From Glebionis coronaria (lineage: Eukaryota > Streptophyta > Magnoliopsida > Asterales > Asteraceae), in NCBI GenBank assembly GCA_025667525.1, contig JANFOE010000057.1:186001-250000 (forward strand): 64,000 nucleotides of DNA. Direction: 5' to 3'. A program made the position numbers and the translations under genes. This document shows, in pieces, positions 35,191-47,480 of the stretch. The notes under the pieces were generated by a model. That model was not told the DNA's origin. It saw nothing but the letters and a program-made list of their open reading frames with translations, and did not search any database. The stretch's first letter is position 1; each line of letters starts with the position of its first letter.

Positions 35191-35600
35191 AGCATGAATT
35201 TATCAAATTACAGCCTACACACGTGATTCACCAATTTTATGAATGCTACATGTGTATTAGTCGATCCAAACGACATCACGTGAAACTCATAATGTTCATT
35301 ACAAGTACCGGATGCAGTGATTGGAATACATAATCTTTTTCGCGGACGCGACGTTGATGATAACCATGCCCTGAATCAAATCTTTAAAACATACGCTAAA
35401 ACCTTGTAAATGATCGAACAAATCTTCCATTTCGAGTTATGGATATCGTTTTCGATTGTCAATTTACTCAGTTCACAGTAATCTATAAATATAAGGAATG
35501 ATAACACCATAGCTCTTCATGATGACAGGCTTGGTAGAATAAAATCTTTCTCGACAACTCTCTCAGTTGTACGGTAATTCCTTTAATTCAGATGGTGCTG
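35191..35600 (-). pseudogene. reverse transcriptase relic of the 14.15-kb element
   Basis: The minus strand shows ELSKLTIEND (family '[12 protein letters not shown]'), SKWKICSIIYKVLAYVLKI near '[16 protein letters not shown]', then CNEHYEFHVMSFGSTNTHVAFIKLVNHVCR matching '[29 protein letters not shown]'. Stops interrupt each piece, and the catalytic IDD box is not found downstream. Confidence 0.75.
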
Positions 35601-38289
35601 ACGTACAGTGCACAAGCCACAGGTGCAGCACCGGAAATATAATCAATACCAAATTCAACTTGCCTTAATGGCAAAAGTCTAGGTAATTCATCAATAAATA
35701 CTTCCTAAGGTTTCAGATAACAGAAACATCTTTTAATAAATCATATTAGGTTCTTCTAGATTATAATATCTATGACTAATTCACAACCATTCACGGTATA
35801 ATTTCAAGTCTAAATACAGGATATCGTCATCCACCAAGAATTATTTAGATCACTTTTGATAATCAACATCTTATCTTTTAGGGAAATTCTACTCGAGTTC
35901 CCATCAATTAAGACAATGTCGTCATGTCATAATCAATCAATCCTTTCTACTGGAATTATCAACTTTCCAGTTTCATTACCGTTGATAAGATGTGAACTTC
36001 TCAAAAGACTAATAATAACTCATAATCCTTTCACAAATTCAAGGATACATGGAGACATAACTACGAAAAAAAAGCAAGGTCAACGCATAATCTACGCGAT
36101 AGAATTTCAAATCAGATACACACGAAAACATTTAACGAATATGAATATATCTCATGTTTTCATAATTTGAGTATGCATTCGAAAGCTCCTCGGATCGTTA
36201 CCCAGTTCATTCAAATGAAATCAAATCATAAGAAATGATAAGAACGTCAATACATCCAGTCGGGTATCAACACTCGGTAATCAGATACTTCTCCTAAGAA
36301 TCTCACTACGGGAGAATTGGACAGGAAAGAATTGTCAGTTGTCAAATAAGACAATTTTCACAGATGAGTAAATTCGACTCAGAAGAATAGATGCTACAGG
36401 CACATATGTAGGTGTCCCTAACATTATGTCCTTATTTTTCACTTCTTCCAGATCTCATTAAAATTTAATCTTTCACAATCCTCAAAGAAAATGTAGTGTT
36501 TATTCATTAGTTTTATGGTGACTACTAATCAGTCTTGCATAGTCCATTCCAAATTGTATGTAGGCGCGCAACTATATACAATTTCAAGATTAACGATGCA
36601 ATACTCAGTTCGTCAAAAATTTATCATCATGTTTATAATAAAAACATTTTCATGCTTAATTCTTAAATAAGAATCAAAATAAATTTACAAAGATTTTCTT
36701 TATTATGAAAACAATTAAGTTTTCCAAAGTGTTTTATAAACAGCTTCATTTCGATAGTGATTATTTACAAATCTCATTTTGAATAATCCTTTTGGTGATG
36801 AGAATTCAATTTCTCAAGGAATACTGTTTTAACTTATAAAAACAATGAGTGATCTGCAAAAGAGTGATGAAAGCTTGTTCACCAAGAATTAACTACGATA
36901 TGATAGGAAATGAGCTTAGCCAAATAATCATGGGGTTCATGATCTCGATGACACTAAACAAGAATAATCCACAACGTAACTCAATTTGAGATGAGTACTT
37001 GTTCAATGGTTGCATCACTAATGCGAGCATTAGGAAGAAGCAAGAAAAGATAGATAACATCAATACATGTAGGATTTAGCAATCAAAGGTAGTATATTTT
37101 TTCATTAATCACAAACAAGTCAAAATTATACCGTAACACATTACGTGTCACTATGTCATACAATTCTCAGAACTCATCCTACCAACTGATATCTCAGTTA
37201 AGTTATGGATATTTAAAAGATACCACAATGAAGACTAATCTACAAGAGTCATTAGGTGTTCCATATGTCCCGGAAGATCCATCGGTCCCAATTAAGAAGA
37301 AGATTTCTTCAATTTATTTCTTGGACACTGGGCATCCTCATTAGTGGACAAGGGCCTAGGAACAACCCTTAACGCAAACCTACCATCAATTAAAACCTTA
37401 TAATTCAATCACAGAACTTAACGACTTCCTCTTAACAATCTCATATTCCATACAAGTTAAATTTTACTTCATTCAAGTTATAACAAATTTTATACTCAAT
37501 TCGATATCCTACTTCATATTCCAATACTTTCATCCTTATTATGAGACCTTCAAAGTGCAATAAAAGCTCGACATGATCAACACTTAATTTCCAATCCTAT
37601 AGCTCTTATAACAATAATTATCAAATGAGTCACTAATATGAGATGACTCATACATTCAGTTAGACTTCTCGGAAAGGTATTAGTGGCATGAGGCTTTTGG
37701 GTAATGATTCCAATGACAGCCTCAAGTGCAACATTCACCCTTTCGATTTCAATTTAAGAATTGGATGACAACGAATCAGATGACATCTTTCCAGGTGATA
37801 ACGTTTTGTCAAACTCCACTCTATAAGGAAAGATCTTCATGATATCGATATCAGTTTTAATCTCACCAATTTTTTTTTCAATATCACAATCAACTAATAT
37901 CTACATTTCTACGAATATCAACCATTTGTTGGGATCATAAATATCCACAACTTGGTTTAGATCTAGGATAGCTAGAATTCCTACGAGAATAGCTTCGTTT
38001 AATTTACTAGGGGATGTAGGGTTCCCTATGACAATCTACGTCGTATAAATACCTCGTATAAATATCAAAATAATCATCAAACAATCATGTAATCAAATTA
38101 CGTCATATATATATAATCCAAGTTATATATATTAAAATAACACTTCTTAGTCTGGCCTTGTCGGTAACTCGGGAATTCTTCGGCACCGTTATAGTCAAAA
38201 GATTTTTAGACATTTTAAGAAAAATGTTTATAGTTAAAAGATTTTGAAATGTTTTATTCAAAACCTCTGGTTTTAAAAATCTTTCGTTC
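35601..38289 (-). other. decayed gag/protease region of the 14.15-kb element
   Basis: About 2.7 kb with only short frames. Position implies gag, knuckle and protease, but none is recognisable. A short minus frame (38103-38345) next to the primer site, MSKNLLTITVPKNS inwards, is unsupported. Confidence 0.4.
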
Positions 38290-38313
38290 TCTATAACGAG
38301 AGCTCTGGTACAA
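38290..38313 (-). promoter_or_regulatory. degenerate primer-binding site of the 14.15-kb element
   Basis: Minus strand after the LTR end GTGTTACA reads GTTTTGTACCAGAGCTCTCG, then TTATAGAGAACG. Compared with TGGTATCAGAGCC...GTTATAGAGAAC in family X, the site is recognisable but mutated. It sets the element's direction. Confidence 0.6.
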
Positions 38314-38316
38314 AAC

Positions 38317-41300
38317 TGTAACACCCCCAAATTTTTACAACTCAATACAGCGGAAGACTAGTTGGTGTTACGGGATAGCACATTACTCACATCATAGACA
38401 ACGCATGAAAATCGCGTCGTTTAATAATAAAGCATTTCCATTCATAAATATCAAGGTTACAAAGGTCCCAAGTCATTTGTACTTAATACAGGTTTTACAA
38501 AGCATTGAATGGAAATAAGTATTTAGGTGCGGGCCATGAATTCTTGTTGTCTTCCCGAGAATTACCTTCAAGTACCTGAGATAAAACATGTTAAAAGAAA
38601 AGTTCAAAAATAACGCCGAGTGAATTCATAGAGTTTAATAGAATCCATCAATATAATATCAGTATAAAATTATTACTGAAAATCATTTTGTACAAATCAT
38701 TTTAATAGGCCATAAAATATCCAATAGTCATTTTATACAAATCTTTATCAAAATCATAATACAGGCATTTGCCTTAAAAATCATTATACGAATCATTGTC
38801 GTTAAAAACACCATACAATACGTTTTGCGACGTTGTATGAAAATAAAAACCGTTATATGAGTATGGTTATGAAAACCAAAACACAAACATAATATCAATA
38901 GTATGACCCAGTATTGCTAGTCAGGCAATACATCGTAATTCGGAGCGTCTAGTAGTATTTCGTTAGTCGGATTATTATAAGCCGCATGACATTGTTACCT
39001 TACTAAACCAACAACGGGTAGCTAACCCGATACCAATTTTGCCCATCTAAAGTAGCGTGTCGTCACAAAGGTCACGCTATGGAAATCTTCTCATACATAA
39101 ATTCGCTTACCAATCAATGTGGCACGACGGGGATCAACCGTCAAGGCGCGAACTGGGGTGATCGTCCCCAAATAGCACTATTATATGCACAAGCGTCTAC
39201 CAACTCCCGGTAGTTCACAATTCATGCTAATGGGACTTTTGGTGACATAACCTAACTTTAATAATCCATTTTATATCATCTATCGGGTCCTTTAATCATT
39301 TATCGGGTCATACAATCGGGTCATTCAATCATTCGGGTCCAAATCAATAAACAAATAATCGGGACAAATGGTGTCCAAACTTTCATAAAAACTAACATGT
39401 TATCTCCCTCGCGGGTTTATAAAGCATTTATAAAAACATTTAAAAGAGTGCGAGGCTATGAACTCACGTTGATGTGGGAAGGCGGTTTATCGGCAATTCG
39501 GACGTACGGTACGTGCTTCAATCACGGAAACCTAGACAAATAATACTCGGTCTTAGACGTTTGTCCAATGACTTTATAAAAATAACAAGTATGTATACAT
39601 ATGATGATTATATATATATGATGATCAAGTGGGTTTACATATTCTCGTTTACTCATTTTAGTGTTATATGTAGATAACTTTTATATTAGTTTACTAGTTT
39701 TACCCATTTACATGTCTTAAATCCAATAAGCTTATTATAAGTTATTTAACTTATTTTAATCCATTTTGTACTTATATTATCAGTACTTAAACTTTACAAG
39801 TTGGGCCCAAATGGGTTAAGCCCAATAAGTTCTTTTTATAAGAGTTTAACTTATTTAGTCCAATTATTAGTCCAATATGTTTACTTAGCTCGTTAATGTC
39901 CGTATGTCCTATAGTTCGGGTTTTTATCGGTTTTTACTTGTTATACATGTCTATATATCAGTATATGAGTTTATAAAAGTTTACATTAGACGGGTCCAGT
40001 CGTCTATATTTAACAAAAACGTTAATTTTTCGGTAATAGCCGAAAAAGTCGTAAAAATCAAGTTTATAGTTTTATAACTTATAAAACTTAACGAGTTATC
40101 ATTTTTATAAAATGTCCACTTATTTAACATTGTACATATTTATATAAATGTATTATATAAGTTAGTGGGTTTTAATTTTTATTTTATACTATTAAATTTT
40201 GAGTGCTTATATAATAGTATTATTCTTTAATTTTCAAAATCTGATTTTTATCTTCACTTTCACCAAAACTTCCATATCTAGAGTTCTATATGGAGATAGA
40301 AGCTCAAATTTTTATCACATAAACTAAATGATATGTGCCACATTTAACTCTACTATAGCTACTGTTGAATCATCTTCTAAGTATTTTCTAAAAATCGTCC
40401 AAAACAGTGAACTCAGATTTGTACCTTAAATTTGTTTTGATCATATCTCACTCATTACAATGATTCCATTGCATGACCAACTCTCACATGTGTACAAGAC
40501 ATATAGCTTACTGTAAATGGATTCTACTTCATCATTTTATCAGTCCATGACCTGTTTCTTTACTGTTTTATACAGCCATCACTTTTAAGCAAGATTTTAG
40601 CCTTGTTCTTTATAGTTTTTCATCTTTTTAATCATGTTTATCAACACCAAATCCCCACATAACATTCTTATCATCATATAATCATCATATACATATACAA
40701 TAGGAAATAAAATACATGTTTACATAATCAAAATAACAAGAAGATGAGGAGGACAATCTTTATACCACCAAGTTGATGTAGGTTATGATCAAAACATGGA
40801 TTTTGATGGAGAAACTTGTGCATAGCCAAGACCATCTTCAAGACCACCATTCTTCATAAACACCTTGTGGAAAATCAGCCCCAAGACTCCATGGAAACTC
40901 CTCCTTGGATGTTATAATCACCACCAATCAATAGGGCTTCAAAAGGTTTTCATCATAGGTGTGAATAACACAAGATATTGTGGTTAAAATGGATCAAATG
41001 GGGTGTTTTTTGGTTGAGTTTGGACGAACTAAGAGAGAGAGATGAGAGGATTTTGAGGTGGTTTGCATGTATGAATGATGGAAATGAGAAAACTAGTGGT
41101 TTTGCTAGTTTTTTGTGTGTGTTAGCTTACAAGGTAAGCTTTTAGCAACAAGTGTTGCTAGTAGGCATAATAACTTGACACATATGTTGGCTTGGTGGAG
41201 CATTGTGGCTAGATAGGGCCGGGTTTGAGTGGGGGTGGGGCAAGTGTCCCACTTGTCTCATCCCCATTTATTTACGGGTACTCCTCGATTCTAGTTTCCT

Positions 41301-41768
41301 CGATTTGCTTGCCATCGGGTCGTTTTACGAAAAACGTTTTTATAAATTATGAATAAACGGCACAAAACGAATCTAATAAAAATTGTCTCATCAAAAAAGG
41401 AGTTTGAAAACGTAAATACGTAATCCTAGGGTTTCCGGTTTAGTCGTAAAGGACGTTAAAATAAAATCGTAAGTCCTAATATCTTCTCGTAAATTTGTGA
41501 GTTTATGAACCAACACAAATTTAAAACTCCAAAATAATATTCACGGATAAATTTATTTTCTGAAATGTCGGACTGTCACCAAAGACGGTGTATGTAAACG
41601 TAAGCACGTAACGTAGAATCCTCCGGTTTAAACGTAGTCGACGCTACTTCAAGACGTAAATCCAAATTACTTCCCAAAAATAAGTGAGTTCATATTGTAA
41701 CATTAAAATAATGTTTTTAAATAAATATTAAGAATAAAATATTAACCATAAATTGACGGATTGTCACA
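38317..41768 (-). repeat. LTR of the 14.15-kb element (5' LTR on the minus strand)
   Basis: Same ends as 27617-31074; minus start TGTGACAATCCG at 41768, end GGGGGTGTTACA at 38317, next to the primer site. Followed on the plus strand by ATTTC. Confidence 0.92.
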
Positions 41769-41773
41769 ATTTC
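41769..41773. repeat. target-site duplication, right copy
   Basis: ATTTC, identical to 27612-27616. Confidence 0.9.
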
Positions 41774-43502
41774 TATGGTTGGTTGTGGTCAAAAAGTTGA
41801 TTTTGTACAAGATTTTGGTACCCATTTTATAGCAGTAGGTAAACTGAAAAATCCGAATTTTTATGTTTTGAAAATGACTTAAATTATAGCCTAGGGTTGT
41901 AGATAATTTCCTTAGCTTCGATTTGATATAAGGTAGAGCTTCTAGCTCAAAACGAGCGCGAAGTTATGATGTTTTGAATGATCGTGTACCGGGAGACGAG
42001 TATCGGCACTACAAGTAGTTGTTGTCGATATTTGGATCGAATCCCGGGGACTCTAAATGGATGTTTTAAAATGTGTAACCTACTGATAATGAGGTATTTA
42101 TTTATTAGGTTGAGTTTACTTTAAAACCCGAGTGTCGGTTTTGTAAACGGAGTCGTTTAAATAAGTTAAAACGGTCGTATGAAAAATTAACGTAAATCTG
42201 TCCGGATTTTGTAGTTTGAAAATGAGTCGAGTAAAGGACTTTAAAAGTGATTTCATTTGATATACTTGTAGGAGGACTTTCTATATATAGTAAGTTAGCT
42301 TATCTAGTCGTTTCGTAAACGGTTGACAAGTTTAAAAAGGGATAAATAAGCTAGTACATGTAGTATGTACCGGCGGATTTTGTTAAAAGTGTAAAGTGGT
42401 AAAGTAAATGAGTAGTAAAGTATAATGAAGTTATTTATATCGTTTACTTTCGAGTGTATTGTGGTTTTATGAGTTCGAGTTTGATTTTATTAAGTATCAT
42501 TTATTTCTCGAGTCTATTATTAAAGCACGCACCTTATTTGCTAGGTTGCGGTTATCGTGATTATCGGGCATCTACTATCGTCGGCGATTGTCTTCAACTA
42601 CTATAAGTACTAAGGTGAGTCTATAGCCTCGTTTGAGCTCATTCAAATACTTTAAAACCCGCGAGGGGGAATACATGTTTTGTAAACTTAGAACACAATA
42701 TTTTTATGGTATGCTTGTCCCTTTATGAATGGACCCGTGGTTGCCTTTAAATTGCATTAAGTGATTGCCTTTGTTAAAGCCTCATTTATGGACCGTTAAT
42801 TAACCTATGATGGGTTAACCGCTAGTACAATTAATAGATCTATGGGGGAAGCCGCCCCGGTTCAGTTTTTGTGGACTTGTCATAGAAGCTTAGGCCCGAC
42901 CTCCACACTGTTTGAACATATTGTATTAAGAAGTCAGGTATACGGCAATGTACCAATAATCTGGAGGTAACCGACAATTAATAAATCTCATGTCTTATCA
43001 GACCTCTAAAGGGAGTGTCTAAGGGCTCGGTTCCATGAGCTTATTGCAATTTATGCAATATACAATTATTATTGTTGATGCACATTATTATTTGATGCTT
43101 GTTGCCTTCAAGTATGCCACAAACTTATAATTCTTGCTTGTGTTCAAAATTATTATATAAACCTATAGATTCACTCGGCATTTTTGCTGATGATTTTCTC
43201 ACATGTATTTCAGGTAATCAAGAAGGCTGAAGCTTGGAAGCCACGGGAATGAATGTTGTGCACTACTTTGTATATAAACTCTTTGAATGTTTGTCGTTCC
43301 TTTTGTTCAAAACAATTTAAATCTTTTGTTTTGGTTGTACTTCGGTTACGATTTCTTGGGACTACGCTACTCTGACAAATGTTTTGGGAACGATAAATTT
43401 AAAACGTCTCTTTTTGAGTCGTTCTTTATAAATTATGTGTTATTGTATCATTGTTTAGCACCCAAAGATGTATTCCGCTGCGTGTAAATTTGGGGGTGTT
43501 AA
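41774..43502 (+). repeat. gypsy 3' LTR, right part
   Basis: Continues the LTR begun at 26790; total LTR length about 2.55 kb. It ends GCGTGTAAATTTGGGGGTGTTA, where the usual CA end is missing, and LINE text begins at once, so the terminal bases were lost or overwritten at the LINE junction. Confidence 0.65.
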
Positions 43503-45473
43503 ATTGCTAATCGTATTAAACATTGCTTGAAGGATTTAGTGATCCCTAATCAGTCGCCGTTTATTCCAGGTCGAAGTATACCAGATAATATCTTGTTGAC
43601 CCAAGAATTAATGCATAATTATCACTTGGATTGGGGTACTCCTAGATGTGCTTTCAAGGTGGACATTCAGAAAGCTTATGATACTGTCGATAGGAGTTTT
43701 TTGGAGCATATCTTTAAGGGTTATGGTTTTCATCAGCGTATGGTGGCTTGGATTCTTGAGTGTGTGACAGCTAATTCTTATTCGATATGCATCAATGGAT
43801 TGTTACATGGTTACTTTAAGGGTTGTAGAGGGCTTCGTCAAGGGGACCCTTTATCCCTTATTTGTTTACTCTTGTGATGGAAACTCTTACGCTCATGCTT
43901 TAGAGGAGGGTTCAAGCTTCAGGTTCATTTACTTACCATCGTTACTGTTCCAAGTTGGAGCTTATCAATTTATGTTTCGCAGATGATTTATTCTTATTTG
44001 TATATGGTGATGTTCAATCTGGTATTGTCATAAAGGAGTCGTTGGATGAGTTCAAGAGTGTGTCAGGTTTATCCCCTAGCTTGCCCAAGATTAACGGTGA
44101 AGTATCTTGGTGTCCCTTTAGTGTCGTCGAGGCTTTTGATTAGGGAAGTCAATGAGCTTGTTGAACGAGTTAGGTCACGAATTAGCGACTGGAAGACTAA
44201 AGCTCTTTCCATTGCTAGGAGGCTACAGTTGATTAAGTCGGTTCTTGGGTCGATGCATATCTATTGGGCTTCGGTTTTTTTCTTCCTAATCGCATTCTCT
44301 TTAACATTGAGCAGCTTATGAGATCATTTTTATGGTCTCATGGGAGGTCAAAGAAAGGAAAATCGAAGGTTGCATGGGACGTGGTGTGTCTTCCTATAAC
44401 AGAAGAAGGATTAAGTATTCGTAGACATGGTACATTTAATTCGGCGTTGATGGTAAATCATATTTGGAAGTTGTTGAACGTGAAGGAATCGCTTTGGGTG
44501 AAATGGATAAATGTGTACAAGTTGAAAGATAGGAATTTCTGGGATATTCCTGCGCGTGGTAATATGTCGTGGGGTTAGAGAAAGGTGTTGCAGCTTCGAC
44601 CCACTATTAGGGAGTTTATTTGGTCCAGGATTGGTGATGGTCATGATTCTTCTATATGGTTTGATAGGTGGTACCATAATAGCCCGTTGGTCCCTCGGAT
44701 TACGCCTAGAGATATAGCTCGAGCTGGTTTGAATCTTAAATCAAAGATCAGCGATCTATGTGTTAATGGGGTGTGGAATGGCCGGCTGCACTCATGGCTA
44801 AATACCCCTTCCTTGATTCTTGTCGTGTGCAGGTTGTTCATAGCTCTAAGGATGTTTTGGAATGGCATGATCGACATGGTGTGATTAAGCCTTTCACTGT
44901 GAGTCAGGTTTGGTCTGATATTCGGTTTGTTAATGATAAAGTAGCATGGTTTCATATGGTGTGGTTTCCAGCATGTGATCCCTTCATTCTTTTTATTTAT
45001 GGCTAATTATCAAGAGAAAGTTGAAGACCCAAGACTTAATCTCTGCTTGGGATTATTCGGCTTCTCTTGGCGCAGTCTGCTCGTTATGTGGTGTTCAACC
45101 GGATAGACATGAGCATTTGTTTTTTTAGTGCTATTTTTCGGGTATTGTGTGCAATAATATGAGACAATTGGCGGGGCTGAGTAATGTCCCTCCTTCTATG
45201 GGCCAGATTATCCAACGGATTTTACCAATCACATGTAAACTTTCATCAACAAGTATTATAGCTAAGTTGGTGGTGGCTGCTTCTACATACTTTATTTGGC
45301 AAGAACGATATAGGAGGCTTTTTAAGGGTACAAAACGCACGGTAATTCATATTACTAAATGCATTACTGCTAATGTTCGTCTCAAGCTAATGTCTAGTAA
45401 GCTGAAGAAGTCTAAAGCTGGCATTCATGTGGCCAGACAGTGGGATCTTCCAGAGAATGTTATTGTTGTATGA
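43503..45473 (+). pseudogene. LINE ORF2 remnant: RT and zinc-binding domain, multiple frameshifts
   Basis: RT text runs in pieces. PFIPGRSIPDNILLTQELMH and CAFKVDIQKAYDTVDRSFLE with the first catalytic Asp come first, then GLRQGDPLS, after which a base is lost at about 43855. CFADDLFLF follows at about 43970 with the catalytic pair intact. Then come YLGVPLVSSRL, IEQLMRSFLWSHGRSKKGKSKVAW, a stop at 44576, and IWSRIGDGHDSSIWFDRWYH. The C-terminal zinc-binding region (zf-RVT) is broken around 45005-45130, with SIIAKLVVAASTYFIWQERY near the end. Family role: target-primed reverse transcription. Endonuclease is absent by truncation. Confidence 0.85.
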
Positions 45474-45699
45474 TTAGTGGTTGTGCTAGTTGTCTATGTT
45501 CCTGTAGGTGGTTTTTTCTTATAGGGGTTATTGGTTATGTAATAGCAAGTTAGCTTTCAAATGGCATGTCATTTGATTGTGGTGGTTCAAGCTCTGCATG
45601 AGGTTAATGTGACGCTTCAGTCACATTCCAGTTGTACTTAATGGATTTTTGGTGTAATATATTTTACCGGGGTTCAATTGTCCCTTTTACCCAAAAAAA
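43503..45699 (+). mobile_element. LINE (L1-type), 5'-truncated, 2.2 kb
   Basis: Begins inside RT (ANRIKHCLKDLVIPNQSPF) and ends with the family 3' tail TTTTACCGGGGTTCAATTGTCCCTTTTACCCAAAAAAA. The upstream neighbour is the gypsy LTR end and the downstream one is unrelated DNA, with no clear target duplication. Either the LTR end was lost on LINE insertion or the junction is a later deletion. Confidence 0.85.
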
Positions 45700-45906
45700 T
45701 AATATTCATGACACCAAAGCCCTAACTTAATACAAGTTTCTTCAATCAAACAATTTCGAAATTTCATATCCTTTTAGTTTTCATAGTGTCGTAGTATGTA
45801 ATAAGGGCCAAGGTAGGTTAATTATGAGGAAAAATGTAAATGTTGCTTTGAAATTAATGCATTGCATGAGGTCATTGCAATGGTAAAGTGTAGAGGATTT
45901 AATAAG
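45700..45906 (+). other. probable 3' internal end of the Athila/Tat-like element
   Basis: About 200 AT-rich bases between the LINE poly-A and the 3' LTR, ending GTGTAGAGGATTTAATAAG before the LTR TGTG. No coding text. By position it should be the element's 3' UTR and polypurine region. Confidence 0.4.
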
Positions 45907-46343
45907 TGTGAAAACACTTATCCTTTTACCACTTAAAACAAATAAAAACGAGACCAAAACATGTGTTTAATGTCGTAAAAGTCGGAATTATGCATGGTTT
46001 GTGTTTTTGTTGTGTTTTAGGACCAAAAGATGAAAAAGGAAGAAAACAAAGAAATTCACGGGCTTTTATCGAAGAAAAAGACAAAAGACGAAGTCAAAGA
46101 TCAAAAGTGCAAAAGAACAGAAGTCAATGGGCCTATTTTGAAGATTTATTGAAGAAAAGGGCCAAAGACGGAAGATTAACAAAGTCGAAGAACCAAATTT
46201 AATAAAAGAAGAAATTCAAAGACGGTTCAGTTTTATTTATCGACGAATCCCAAGACAAAGTCGAGAATGACTAATTAATTGTCAAGACGAGAAGACTAAA
46301 GAAAAGAAGAGAGAAAAAAAAACATCACCTACCACTCCTCCAC

Positions 46344-46351
46344 TATAAATA
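46344..46351 (+). promoter_or_regulatory. TATA box of Athila/Tat-like 3' LTR
   Basis: TATAAATA in CCACTATAAATAGTATAG; the 5' LTR has lost it (CACTTAAATAG). Confidence 0.55.
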
Positions 46352-46889
46352 GTATAGTTTCATCAATTGTGCTCATTAGTTAGTTTAGATTAGATTAGAA
46401 ATTAGGAGTAGAGTAATTAGTTTATTCTCTCATTTTTCTTTAAGCTTTTCATCTTTAAACTCTTAATCTTTCTTTAATATTCATTTGTTGAATCTTTAAT
46501 TTTAATCTTTTCATTAAGCTTTTTAATTAATCTCATTCTTCCTTTCTTTTTTTAATTGTGTTTGATTTGGTTAATCATAATGTTAGCTTATTTGTTCTTA
46601 TTGCTTATTTGATTGAGTTGCTTATTTATTGTTTTTTTATTATTTTTATATGGTTGATTTTTATAGCTTATTGTGCTTACTGTTTATTTTATGTTTGGCT
46701 TATTTTTCATTTGAGTGGATTTGGTAGTTTAATGTTTTTAAAATAGATTTTATTTATTTTGCTTATTTGATTCTTTTTAGAGTTTTAATTTGTGTCTTGT
46801 TTGGCTTATTTTAAAATTAGTTTAGCTTAATTTTTTGTTTATTTGCTTGATTAGTTTTAGCTTATTTTTCTATTTCCTGAATTATTTTA

Positions 46890-47480
46890 TAAACCCTTTT
46901 ATTCCGAACTAATTAGTTTCCCATTTTCCGAATTGTATTTAAAGCCCTTATTCCGAATTGTTTTCACTTTTCTTATTCTGAATTGTAGTTCAGAATTTTC
47001 ATTATTCCGAATTATTTAAAAGTTTCTATCCCGGATTGTTATTCGGAAAACATATTCCGAATTATTTGAATAACCTTTATTTCGAATTAAGCTTTATTTT
47101 CATCATTCCGAATTGTGTTAAGATTTCCCATATTCCGAATTAAGTTCTTATTGCCATATTCCGAATAGTTCTCTTAGACATTCCGAATTGCTATTCGGAA
47201 TTACGTATTCCGAACTACACAAAGTTTAATTATTCTGAATTCTCTTAAAAATTTTCATATTCCGAATTATTAGTTATGTATTCCGAATTGTAGTATAATT
47301 TTCTAAATTCCGAACTGTTTTCGAATTATTATTCCGAATTAATTTAGATTTTGAAATTCCGAATTGATTTTAGTTTTGTAGATTCCGAATTGTTTTTTTA
47401 TGTGTTTTAAAATTCCGAATTGTTTTAATATTTTTATTTCTAATTAATTTTATTATTTTTACAGAATTGTTTTCATATTC
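46890..47480 (+). repeat. array of ATTCCGAATT motifs in 3' LTR
   Basis: The same array as at 19660-20260, with more exact copies of TTCCGAATT, including two close together near 47270-47290 that the 5' LTR lacks (GAATTATTAGTTATGTATTCC region). Confidence 0.85.

Larger units (their letters stand above)
27617..41768 (-). mobile_element. 14.15-kb minus-strand gypsy (chromovirus) element with young LTRs and ruined interior
   Basis: Direct LTRs 27617-31074 (3,458 bp) and 38317-41768 (3,452 bp) look about 98% identical by eye. A perfect ATTTC duplication flanks the whole. Orientation is minus: the primer site lies next to the right-hand LTR (38316 inwards), and the polypurine/GAGGACAAAGATCC end lies next to the left-hand LTR. 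RT, integrase and chromodomain relics occur in the right order on the minus strand but are full of stops and frameshifts. A solo Athila-type LTR (31951-33607) sits inside the integrase. It splits the 3' LTR of the composite element. Confidence 0.9.
22146..43502 (+). mobile_element. composite element: copia LTR and gag head joined to gypsy pol and gypsy 3' LTR
   Basis: The 5' side is a copia LTR (22146-22633), iMet-type primer site and copia gag start. From about 23190 the same plus strand is a Ty3/gypsy chromovirus polyprotein, and at 26790 a gypsy LTR begins, ending about 43502 after removal of the 14.15-kb insertion at 27617-41768. It lies in the ORF of the Athila-like element; GTGAC (22141-22145) precedes the copia LTR. 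The two halves come from different superfamilies, so a deletion or recombination between nested elements, or template switching, is needed. Confidence 0.7.

Noticed and set aside
36000..38316. Small plus-strand frames (35856-36170, 37153-37344) as genes
   Set aside because: They lie opposite to a decayed minus-strand gag-pol and show no domain.
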